Origin: Leadbetterella byssophila DSM 17132
Lineage (GTDB): Bacteria > Bacteroidota > Bacteroidia > Cytophagales > Spirosomataceae
Reading direction: 5' to 3'
NCBI RefSeq assembly: GCF_000166395.1
Contig: NC_014655.1
Location: 3,348,001-3,412,000, forward strand
DNA: 64,000 bases
Shown here: positions 27,001 to 34,340 of the stretch, one piece after another
Layout: each line of letters begins with the position of its first letter
How positions within the stretch are numbered: position 1 is the stretch's first letter
Notes under the pieces: generated by a model
What the model saw: the letters and a program-made list of their open reading frames with translations, nothing else
Databases searched by the model: none
Told to the model about the DNA's origin: nothing
Translations under genes and position numbers: made by a program

Positions 27001-29935
27001 GAGTGGGTCCTATTATTTCTGGAGTAGAAGTGGATTGCAGATTGGGCACCCCTCCATCCTGATCATTTCCGGAAGTTGGAAAATGCTGAACGGGAGAGGA
27101 GGTTCCTTCATATAGATGTGAACTTTTAATGTTCGGATAGAAGGTGGCGGATCCCGGAGGTAGGTTGACTAGTTTAATCTTGGCACCCGCAATGGCATTG
27201 TGCAAATATCCATTAATTTTAAAGTGTATTCTGTGGATTTTCAAAGGAACGATAATCTCCTTTTGCATATTCTCCGTAATGGGAAAATGGAGGGTATCTG
27301 TTTGGTACTTTTCTTTATTGGTGGGTAGTACTACAATTCGGATATTATTGCCTGTTGGAACCACGACATTTTTATATTCTCCATTTGAATAGATATCTAC
27401 CATGTCTCCATTTTGTCCTGTTTCCGGATCATAATAGAATACTTTTCCACTTAGCAATGGTCCATCTTCTCCTTTTAATCTGATTTGAAGATTTCCTTTT
27501 GGCTTCATAAACTTGATTCCTGCATTATATGAATTTCCCATTAGAGCAGGATTCATGTCGCCCACCACGCCCCCTATAGTAGCTATTCTGTTTACGGCAG
27601 TGTAATTCGAATGGAACCCATTTTTTGATAGTACTAATAGGTAGAAATATCCCTTTTGCTGACCGCCAGAATATTCCACCGGCAGGTCTTCTGCATTTAT
27701 TCTTCCATCCTCGCCCGTTACTCCAGATCTGGTTAATGACATAGGATGATTTCTCTGTAGAAGGTGAAGAAAGAGACTGGTAAAGCCCTGTGATCCGGTT
27801 TCTACATATGCACCCCACTTTCCAGGGCTTCCGCCAAGTGTTCCCACTAATGAATGAGCATCTTGTGCACCTTGAAGACCTACTTTCCAGAGATACCATG
27901 ATACACCAGGTTCGTTTAATCCTAATTCTCCTTGGGTTCCTGCATGTCGGTTCTTTACAGTGGCGTAAATTCTAGGGTGCCAAGTGGAAATAGGAACTCT
28001 ATTAAAATTATCGAAGGAGGAGTTTACGAGAGGCAAAGCCCACGTTTGGGCATTAGACATAGTAAGTCCATAAAAGCAATTTTCCTGGTAGCACGATTCA
28101 TTCAGGTTATATAAACTATTATTGTAGCACTCTCCATTGAATTGACTTTCTCTTGCATAACGTAATGGATATCCGTTAAAATAGACAGCGTTAAAGCTGT
28201 GTGAGGTGGAATATTCATTTTTAGGCCGGACAAAAACCAGATAAGGGCTTTCATTATTATTGCAATAATAGAGTACAATATTCCGGAAATTTACCCTTCC
28301 ACTAGCATCTGTCACACCTTTGGCTATCACCTCATAATTCCAAACCCCAAAGGTTTCTTTTGGTGAAAAATTTCCGGGATTTCCCTCGTCTTTTGGTACT
28401 AAAGTGGGTCTCGGACTCTTTCTAACGATGATGACTTCAACTCCATCTTTGACTAGATTTGGATTATTTTTGTCAGCCACCTCGATGGTAGGATTAAAGG
28501 TTTTGACCTTAGCGTAGAAAGTGCCCATATCAGATGATTTTGAATCATGGAACTGGATGGGATGTGCATACCATGATGCTCCCCCTGTTCCGATTTTAAC
28601 CATGAGAACTTTCCTGGCCATTCCTGAGATACTCGCATTAAATTCTCCACTTCCCAATTGAATATTGACCATCTTGTATGAAAAATCATAGTTTTCTAAT
28701 GCCGGAAAATGGAAATTAAAATTGCCTTGAGCATCTGTAACCGCTGTGGCTAAGGGATTGTTTTCTGTGCGCAAAGAATGGCTTGATCCTAAGGGGGCAT
28801 ATGTAATAATATTTCCAGGAAGTAAGGATCCTACTGCACCTAGATTACCTGCGGTTTGAGGATTCTGAAACTGGAAAGCTTCCACCAAATGAACTGTTAC
28901 TCCAGCTAGTGGGCTGTTTTGATAATTATTAAATACAGATGCAGGTAAGGGAGTTGGGTTTTGAAATTGCAAAGTAGAGTTGGCACTCCCTACGCTAGCG
29001 GTCATCCAAAAATATCTTAATTTTCCTTTTAGATGGATTAAGCTAAAGGAGGGAAGAGGTGCAATAGTTGCTATTTCAGGATTATTATATCCTATTTGCA
29101 ACTGATTGACTTTAAAAGAACGAACCTCTGACCTACCTGCATTTCGCATAGCCATTTCCTCCTTGCTCACTGCTTGCACCGCCCAGGCATATCTTCTATT
29201 ATGCACCAAAGCCGGATCTGCAGGACCCATTAAATACACGTTTCCAATTACTTCTTTTTCAAAAAATGGTGGAGATGAAAGAAAAGCATCATTAGGATTT
29301 CTATCCTCATCAAACATCTCCACAACCTTTAGGATGTATTTTGTCCCTGGAGCCAGACCTGCCGGTTGAGTCCATGAGAATAGAACATTTTGGGCAGTTG
29401 TGACTTGAACTGTCTCATCTCTTAAAGGTTTGATAAGAATGGGAGGTTCTGAAAGACTCATCTGGATTTGCCTACATCCAGTTGGCCGGTCAGGCGATAA
29501 AGGTCTAGAAGGTTGGTTAAAGTCAAAAGCTCTCACACATACTTCATAAGAGCCTTCCGGAAGTCCATTCATTCGCTCAATGTCCCGTAGAGTAGTACCT
29601 CTGGTAGTAAGATCATCTGCGCTAAAGAGCGTTTGTATTTCTGCTACATTTAAAACATAGGGTACCCTAGGACTTAGGGTTATGCTTTGGGTAGGTCTAT
29701 AATCCGCGGCAGTAAAAATTCGGATGCCGTTTTCTCCTCTTATCTCTGCTCTTAAGTAGACCTCAAGTGTGGTTGTGCCGGTATTTTGTAAGGTTACCAG
29801 CATTTTGCCGGGGTGATTGGCATAATCACTTAAGCGAGTGGAATAGGGAGGCAGAATATTGAGATTGACCTGCACCTGTGCCCATACAGTGATTTGGCAA
29901 AATAGGAGTAGGAATGAAAATAGTCTTGTTTTCAT
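24050..29935 (-). CDS. Giant secreted protein (1961 aa) with TANFOR-like N-terminus
   Basis: A 1961-residue protein with signal peptide ending around VWAQ. Residues ~20-160 (LPPYSTRLSDYANHPGKMLV, LPEGSYEVCVRAFDFNQP) resemble the TANFOR domain known from Tannerella and other Bacteroidota; residues ~163-280 look Fn3-like. The middle has several beta-sandwich modules of carboxypeptidase-regulatory type, the clearest near residues 1035-1105 (GRKVSGRVTVGESPVANARV, FTNDAGEYMLENVPADINLT). The last third is beta-rich without recognised family and ends in a Gly/Ala/Ser-rich part with a cysteine cluster (GCDSDCDGPLC). No C-terminal type IX sorting domain was seen. It is second in the surface operon, 4 bp behind the barrel gene. 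Confidence 0.8.
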   Translation of the reverse strand: MKTRLFSFLLLFCQITVWAQVQVNLNILPPYSTRLSDYANHPGKMLVTLQNTGTTTLEVYLRAEIRGENGIRIFTAADYRPTQSITLSPRVPYVLNVAEIQTLFSADDLTTRGTTLRDIERMNGLPEGSYEVCVRAFDFNQPSRPLSPDRPTGCRQIQMSLSEPPILIKPLRDETVQVTTAQNVLFSWTQPAGLAPGTKYILKVVEMFDEDRNPNDAFLSSPPFFEKEVIGNVYLMGPADPALVHNRRYAWAVQAVSKEEMAMRNAGRSEVRSFKVNQLQIGYNNPEIATIAPLPSFSLIHLKGKLRYFWMTASVGSANSTLQFQNPTPLPASVFNNYQNSPLAGVTVHLVEAFQFQNPQTAGNLGAVGSLLPGNIITYAPLGSSHSLRTENNPLATAVTDAQGNFNFHFPALENYDFSYKMVNIQLGSGEFNASISGMARKVLMVKIGTGGASWYAHPIQFHDSKSSDMGTFYAKVKTFNPTIEVADKNNPNLVKDGVEVIIVRKSPRPTLVPKDEGNPGNFSPKETFGVWNYEVIAKGVTDASGRVNFRNIVLYYCNNNESPYLVFVRPKNEYSTSHSFNAVYFNGYPLRYARESQFNGECYNNSLYNLNESCYQENCFYGLTMSNAQTWALPLVNSSFDNFNRVPISTWHPRIYATVKNRHAGTQGELGLNEPGVSWYLWKVGLQGAQDAHSLVGTLGGSPGKWGAYVETGSQGFTSLFLHLLQRNHPMSLTRSGVTGEDGRINAEDLPVEYSGGQQKGYFYLLVLSKNGFHSNYTAVNRIATIGGVVGDMNPALMGNSYNAGIKFMKPKGNLQIRLKGEDGPLLSGKVFYYDPETGQNGDMVDIYSNGEYKNVVVPTGNNIRIVVLPTNKEKYQTDTLHFPITENMQKEIIVPLKIHRIHFKINGYLHNAIAGAKIKLVNLPPGSATFYPNIKSSHLYEGTSSPVQHFPTSGNDQDGGVPNLQSTSTPEIIGPTQKITNEAGRAEFAFSNSSNGPFIFHISGPQGSGLVQVEKNVMNPSGKEWQIVNVTLRKGRKVSGRVTVGESPVANARVRVKNSSPLIETFTNDAGEYMLENVPADINLTFTASKGGSGLVGLEYTEGRENEVKYGKIYAQHAQSDQTTINFDLRIYDDMDIRALLGFPMEVTQLTEVGSSVRVNALLTLPQQGWVTTNELLQIDDITLIKDNKHNEDNVPYARPQTLPFALQLPELPVLVHQSYAGDLTELRLNRLGSQGTGVIQAKIGIRSISFNDPNFQFESKMYLKEKSGQMLMNSFSSGPIASFILDIIPCNASGGNFEFKLVYTGEFSATALGAGSKFSANSVLLDTRIKTQLQNIGDLNLPAGILTIGNDKKLKPFANTLQHTVNLQQFKLDLTKITGNNAGIFLGGKVRALGLEMPFQNATLYPDRLHINTLEIEQLMLPGNIPLMVSSQASFGYEATPGRWYLAVLPPEIGNYAARIRGQHLQVTRPEDHLDFTSLWFYSDGNKEFFIVPAPAPFKVRNITDFYVQGVEVTETTFAINGLLELGIPELPAYQTGLMYHGNSQFTLRPFNMPNAVIQGVRLKFVQPSITLTNGKFEVKGSLENEDPDIFKNIDFTLTKTNGPSGTQVKIDEPPQGQNMYLGGESNSRIIVSQLKGLMKVADGMWSTLKFTGNMPVEMGFSPGSNTLNFEAIGGLSVNASTVKLENMETPFGELTMLYDLARHRLLGQLNYTGQLASMDVEADIEFAVDKYGYYFLSAARMEMSNPKVAARGFLLMGDYLHRKSDRQQAIESILKEYSYYYRFLNELPKGYLQIDRLNGFFMEAGAEIPFPVIPNFDIDLVVVSARLEVTIGGDVRLGVNFGNVNSYNMGMSVFVNAEFGLGASVLIACAGVEAKASAGINMDGTYYSNDTYLLEVGGFINITGSAYYGGGVGCDSDCDGPLCDKSSASGSIGLAAIGTITHQNSSFELRVNSNSFK

Positions 29936-29939
29936 GATA

Positions 29940-31526
29940 CTAGAAGTTTAAACCGTAAGCAAGTTCTCCAGTTAATTCATTGTGGGTCTTTCCTACCTTA
30001 TTCAGGAGAGAATTGACCCGAAATTGAAGTTGATGTTTTTTGTAGAATCTGTAGTTGGCGTTCAATTGGCTGTTAAGGATAGTACCTTTCCCTTGAGCAC
30101 TTTCTGATTTATTCCAGGAGGTGTTAAGCCCTAGAGAAAGCGCCTTCTTAAGAAGATTAGCATTTCCTCCGGCTTGCCATCCGTAAAGATTTACTTTGCC
30201 TGTGGCGAAGGTATTGTTGTTATAATTTAGGCCGGCTATAACACTGAACTTGGAGAAGATCAGATTATAGGAAAGAAAGGCTACTTGTGTCTGTATATCG
30301 GAATCTTCCGCATTGACATCCTTTAATCCTGCTCCGTGGAAGGACAGGAGTATGAGTTGATTGAACTTATTGCCGGGCAGTAATAATCGGGGTGTTATAG
30401 AATAGTTGGTATTGGTCTGAGCCAGTAAGTATTTGTCTTGAACAAATGTTACCCTAGGTTCCGCATTACTGCTGTAATTGCTGTAATTCCCGTCAATGCT
30501 TAATTTGTCTGTTATGTCATAACTTGCATTGGCTAATGCTATTATTCTTCTGGTGGTAGCCTCTTTTTGTTGTAATACATTGTCTTCTTGTATGCCTATA
30601 TTAGCCTGGAACCTCAGTTTTCCTTTAAGTAACTGGGCCTTGGGAGCCAGACTTAAACTTTTTAGATCATTGAGAAAGTAATAGACTCCCATGGATTCAA
30701 AATTGGGGTCAACGTATCTGTAAAGTATATCTATGCCAAAGTCTTTCCCTTGATATCCCAAACCCGCAGTGTAGGCCATTTGGCCTTCTGTACTGGCATT
30801 CAGATTTAAAGCCTCGTACAGTTTTTTACCTTTATCCGGAGTGAAGTTCAGGGTAGAAAATCTATCTCTGGTATAGAGACTAAATCCTCCGTCGGCAATC
30901 AGGTGGAACTTTGGTAAAAATTTCCATTTAAAGGCTAGTCCTAGTACAGAGTTAGCAGCAGGGCGGTTTGTGGCAGAATCTGCTACTATTCCGGCATCGT
31001 CTTTAGCTTGTAGATAGGAAAGGGTGATACTAGTTTTTTCTCCATCATAGCCAGCTTTTGCGGCAAACGCCGTTCTATGGAATGCTTGAACCCAAGTTTG
31101 ACCGGAGGTGCTATCAATGGCGGTAGCTTTGTTCAGCCTTCCCATGGCAAATCCCACGTTGAATTTTCCTGGTCTTAGTTCTATGCCCCCTCCGAATAAG
31201 GTATGCCCATCTAGGGTGTAGGGTGAAAAGCTTAGGTTCCTGTAACCACCGTGAAGGGTAATCCATTTATAGGTTGGACTTAATCCGAAGCGATTGAAAG
31301 GTTGTTGGAAATTCCTCCCCTGATCACTAAAGGAATAAGAAAAAGGGAGATGCATGCCTAAGAAGGAGAGTTGGTGATTTCCCGAAATTACATAGGTGAA
31401 AGGGTCTCTTCTTGGTGGCTGACCTTCCGAGTTATAATAGATTCCTCTTATTTGCAGCCCTCCCCTCATTTGTAAAGGTTGAGCCCAAAGGGGGGTAGAG
31501 AATAAAAGTAAGTAGAGGAGTTTCAT
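29940..31526 (-). CDS. Outer-membrane beta-barrel protein, first gene of surface operon
   Basis: A 528-residue protein with signal peptide MKLLYLLLFSTPLWAQ and a long series of alternating amphipathic strands (for example GHTLFGGGIELRPGKFNVGFAM, FSVIAGLNYNNNTFATGKVN), ending in aromatic Phe (AYGLNF) as outer-membrane barrels do. By length it could form a barrel of some 20 or more strands. It lacks a TonB box and plug, so it is not a TonB-dependent receptor. It begins the four-gene operon and is preceded by the promoter-like box at 31551-31602. A role as secretion pore or membrane anchor for the three secreted partners is plausible but unproven. Confidence 0.82.
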   Translation of the reverse strand: MKLLYLLLFSTPLWAQPLQMRGGLQIRGIYYNSEGQPPRRDPFTYVISGNHQLSFLGMHLPFSYSFSDQGRNFQQPFNRFGLSPTYKWITLHGGYRNLSFSPYTLDGHTLFGGGIELRPGKFNVGFAMGRLNKATAIDSTSGQTWVQAFHRTAFAAKAGYDGEKTSITLSYLQAKDDAGIVADSATNRPAANSVLGLAFKWKFLPKFHLIADGGFSLYTRDRFSTLNFTPDKGKKLYEALNLNASTEGQMAYTAGLGYQGKDFGIDILYRYVDPNFESMGVYYFLNDLKSLSLAPKAQLLKGKLRFQANIGIQEDNVLQQKEATTRRIIALANASYDITDKLSIDGNYSNYSSNAEPRVTFVQDKYLLAQTNTNYSITPRLLLPGNKFNQLILLSFHGAGLKDVNAEDSDIQTQVAFLSYNLIFSKFSVIAGLNYNNNTFATGKVNLYGWQAGGNANLLKKALSLGLNTSWNKSESAQGKGTILNSQLNANYRFYKKHQLQFRVNSLLNKVGKTHNELTGELAYGLNF

Positions 31527-31550
31527 AGCGGTAAAATTTCATAGCATGTA

Positions 31551-31602
31551 CAAAATTCCGCTGGAATAGGCTGGGTCGCAATCCCGAGATCGGGGGATAT
31601 TA
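31551..31602 (-). promoter_or_regulatory. Promoter box of the surface operon (copy 1)
   Basis: Read on the minus strand, TTG (31581-31579) and GAATTTTG (31558-31551) are 20 bp apart, one base from the Bacteroidota consensus TTG-N17-23-TAnnTTTG. Upstream of the TTG is a perfect 12-bp palindrome CCCGATCTCGGG (31594-31583). The segment begins at the stop codon of the response-regulator gene and ends 24 bp before the barrel ATG. It matches copy 2 at 36 of 52 positions without gaps. Confidence 0.7.
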
Positions 31603-32244
31603 GAGATTGGTGATCTTGTGTTTCAAGGCTTTAGCTACCGCTTCCGTCCCCGAATGAACTTGGAGTTTTAGATAGATATTGCGTAGATGAGTTTTTACAG
31701 TTTCCAAAGAAATGAACAATACATCTGCTATCATCTTATAGCTTTTTCCAGCCACCAAATAGTGTAAAACCTTTCTTTCTTGTTCTGTAAGATTAAAATC
31801 TTCTTTGGGAGTAGGAGGGGTATAGCCTTCCCGGAATAATTGTAAAACTCTTCTTGCGATTCCGGGAGTCATGGGTGAGCCACCTTCATAAACTTCTTCT
31901 ATGGCTTTGACGTAGGTGGCCGGTTCTGCGTTTTTCAGCAAATAGCCTGATGCCCCATTGCAAATGGCCTTAAAGATGTATTCATCATCGTCGAAAATGC
32001 TTTGAATCACGATATTTATATCTGGATACGCTTCTTTTATTAGCTTAGTAGCTTCTACACCACTTCTTCCCGGCATAGAAATATCCATTAGAATAACATG
32101 GCAATCTAGGTTTCTCAGTTGCTCTACGGCATCATTGGCGTTAGAAAAAGTGGCCACACATTCCAGTCCTTTGGCCTCTTGAAGGAGGAGGCGGAAACTT
32201 TCCCTTAGATGGGCATTATCTTCGAAGACGGCTACTTTTATCAT
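31600..32244 (-). CDS. LuxR/NarL-family response regulator
   Basis: A 214-residue regulator. The receiver domain has acidic residues near the start (VFEDN), the phosphoacceptor Asp54 in VILMDISMPGRSG and the conserved Lys in YLLKNAEP. The C-terminal ~65 residues are a LuxR helix-turn-helix (LTEQERKVLHYLVAGKSYKM, ISLETVKTHLRNIYLKL). ATG at 32244 was chosen over an in-frame TTG at 32259. It lies directly behind the cognate-looking histidine kinase gene and directly ahead of the surface operon, and has its own copy of the promoter box, consistent with autoregulation. Confidence 0.93.
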   Translation of the reverse strand: MIKVAVFEDNAHLRESFRLLLQEAKGLECVATFSNANDAVEQLRNLDCHVILMDISMPGRSGVEATKLIKEAYPDINIVIQSIFDDDEYIFKAICNGASGYLLKNAEPATYVKAIEEVYEGGSPMTPGIARRVLQLFREGYTPPTPKEDFNLTEQERKVLHYLVAGKSYKMIADVLFISLETVKTHLRNIYLKLQVHSGTEAVAKALKHKITNL

Positions 32245-32256
32245 GATATTTTTTTG

Positions 32257-32308
32257 CAAAATTCTTCGGGATTCCAGTGCTTTGCAATCCCTAATTCGGG
32301 TGATATTC
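32257..32308 (-). promoter_or_regulatory. Promoter box of the response regulator (copy 2)
   Basis: Same layout as copy 1: TTG (32287-32285), 20 bp, GAATTTTG (32264-32257), preceded by the imperfect dyad CCCGAATTAGGG (32300-32289). The upstream part overlaps the last codons and stop of the kinase gene, so coding constraint does not explain its likeness to copy 1, which is non-coding. The likely transcript leader before the ATG at 32244 is very short. Confidence 0.68.
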
Positions 32309-34153
32309 TAGATGTATCATAGTGCCCTGACCAGGAGAAGAGTGGATATCTAATTTGGCTTGTAACTCTTCCGCCCTTCTTCTCATATTTCTTAAACCAT
32401 TTCCATTCTTAGGGCTATTAGGATCAAATCCTTTTCCATTGTCTGAGACCTGGAGAATGATGGAATGACCAGATTGCTTGAGTAGTACTTGTAGCAATGA
32501 TCCACCAGAATATTTAACGGCATTGTTTACAGCCTCCTTGAATATCAAATAGATATTTCTTCTTTGTTCCATATTTAGGTCTTGAACTTCTTCTAATTTA
32601 AGGTCTAATTCCATTTCTAGACCATTGCAAATGTCATAGGCAAATCTTTCCATTCTTTGGGCCAACTGACTTTCTTCATCCGGTTTAACCATCCATACCA
32701 TATCCCTCACTTGATCCACTGTTTCTTTAACATTTCTAGTCAGGGTTTCGAATAGTTCCTCTTTTCTATCTTGATTCTGTTGATTTTTGATCACTTGACT
32801 TAAAAGAAAAATACTAGAAAGGGAGCTTCCTACTTCATCATGGAGGTCTGAAGCGAGGGTAGTTCTGATCTCAAGTTCTCTAGTTCTTTGTCGGGCTTTG
32901 TTCCTACTGATTAATAATCCTATACTGGCTAAAGCCATGAGGGAGAGAAGTACGGAACCTATGATAATCAATTGGTTTTTCTTTAGTTTTTGTTGATGCA
33001 GTTGGTTCTCTTTTTCTAAGAGGAGAATTTGTGATTCTTTTTGTTGCGTCTCATATTCTGTTTGAAGTTTTGCTACATCTGCTTCAAATCTGCTTTTGTT
33101 GAGGGAGTCATTCAAGGTTTTGTTTTTCAGTGCAAAGACATAGGCATCCTCAATCCTGCCCATTTTGTGATAAGTATCTGATAAAAGTTGGGTTGCTGAC
33201 TCCTGCTGATCCAAATTTCCATCCGCTTCTGAAATGGCAAGGGCTTCGGTTGCTGCTTTCAAGGATTGTTCGTAGCGGTGAGTATTGAGGTATACTTTAC
33301 TTAGTAATAATTGGGAAAAGGCTATCTGATGGTTATTGTTGGTACTTCTTGCATATTTAAGTGAAATGTCTCCATTTTTTTCTGCTTCTTTCCAATTTTT
33401 CATTTCAGCATATACGTCACTTAGATTACTGTAGTACATGGGTAGACTGATCTTATCTTGCGCATCTTCAGCATGTTTGAGAGCTTCTTTGAAATCTTTT
33501 ACAGCGAGTTCGTATTGGCCTAAGTGCTTATGAACGTTACCTATGTTGTTTTTGATTATTCCTAACATGCGCACGTGTCCTGTCTTTTGGAAGAGGGGAA
33601 AGGCTTTTTCATAGTAGCCTTGGCTGTCCCTATAATTGTTCTGTAAGTAATATATATTCCCTACGTTGGCGTATGCTCTGGCTATGAGATCCTCTCTACC
33701 GGCCTTTTCAGCATACACTCTTCCGCTGTCACAAAAGATCAAGGCTTCTTTAAATCGTTCCACCTTCATCATCAAATCTGCCCTATTGAGATAAACCAAA
33801 CCTACTCTTCCGGGTTCTCCCACTTTTTTGGCATATTGAATGGCCAGGTCATTGTAAATGAAAGCAGAATCTTGTTTTCCTAAGGAGCTGAATAGAGATG
33901 ACATATTTAAGTAGCAACCTGCCACACCTTTATCAAAACCCAGTTTTTTCCCTAGTTCAACTCCTTTTTTCGCATATAGAATTCCTTTCTCAAGGTCGGT
34001 ATTGATACTGAGTCCTGCTAAGGCCCGATAGGCTATAACAGCATTTGTGTCTTCTCCATTTTTTCGAATAACATTTTGAAGGGAGTCCATCAAATGTGTC
34101 TGGGAATAGGCAGAAGTAAAAGGGATCAGAAAAAGAAGTAAAAATGTTTTCAT
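32291..34153 (-). CDS. TPR-containing sensor histidine kinase (HisKA_3 type)
   Basis: A 620-residue kinase: signal-like N-terminus (MKTFLLLFLIPFTSAYS), a periplasmic region of six or so TPR units (residues ~25-350), a coiled segment, one membrane helix (~398-417, IIIGSVLLSLMALASIGLL), a HisKA_3 dimerisation domain with His438 in SDLHDEVGSSLSS, and an HATPase domain with N-box EAVNNAVKYSGG and G-boxes DNGKGF and GNGLRNM. Such kinases pair with LuxR-type regulators; the next gene is one. The TPR sensor suggests that it detects a protein or peptide in the periplasm. Confidence 0.93.
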   Translation of the reverse strand: MKTFLLLFLIPFTSAYSQTHLMDSLQNVIRKNGEDTNAVIAYRALAGLSINTDLEKGILYAKKGVELGKKLGFDKGVAGCYLNMSSLFSSLGKQDSAFIYNDLAIQYAKKVGEPGRVGLVYLNRADLMMKVERFKEALIFCDSGRVYAEKAGREDLIARAYANVGNIYYLQNNYRDSQGYYEKAFPLFQKTGHVRMLGIIKNNIGNVHKHLGQYELAVKDFKEALKHAEDAQDKISLPMYYSNLSDVYAEMKNWKEAEKNGDISLKYARSTNNNHQIAFSQLLLSKVYLNTHRYEQSLKAATEALAISEADGNLDQQESATQLLSDTYHKMGRIEDAYVFALKNKTLNDSLNKSRFEADVAKLQTEYETQQKESQILLLEKENQLHQQKLKKNQLIIIGSVLLSLMALASIGLLISRNKARQRTRELEIRTTLASDLHDEVGSSLSSIFLLSQVIKNQQNQDRKEELFETLTRNVKETVDQVRDMVWMVKPDEESQLAQRMERFAYDICNGLEMELDLKLEEVQDLNMEQRRNIYLIFKEAVNNAVKYSGGSLLQVLLKQSGHSIILQVSDNGKGFDPNSPKNGNGLRNMRRRAEELQAKLDIHSSPGQGTMIHLEYHPN

Positions 34154-34172
34154 GTGGTTTGGCGGAATTTAT

Positions 34173-34206
34173 CAAATATAAATAATTCCTTCCGTACATT
34201 TTCCAA
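34173..34206 (-). promoter_or_regulatory. Predicted promoter of the histidine kinase gene
   Basis: On the minus strand TTG (34206-34204), 23 bp, then TATATTTG (34180-34173), an exact TAnnTTTG element 19 bp before the kinase ATG. Spacing is at the long end of the accepted range. Confidence 0.6.
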
Positions 34207-34340
34207 ATTAAGTAGATGAAGACCCCCCTAAAGAAAGGGGCCGAGCGTAACAATCAATGTTAAAACAAATTACAAAATCAGATGTGGGTGTTTGCTTATT
34301 GAAAAATGTGGGTAATTTTAACCAAACTATTCAATCACCT

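Noticed and set aside
27525-27899. 124-codon frame on the same strand inside the 1961-residue protein gene
   Set aside because: A different frame of a continuous long gene with signal peptide and recognisable modules; the internal frame has no domain.
19297-31526. Type IX secretion cargo
   Set aside because: None of the secreted proteins ends in a recognisable type IX C-terminal sorting domain.
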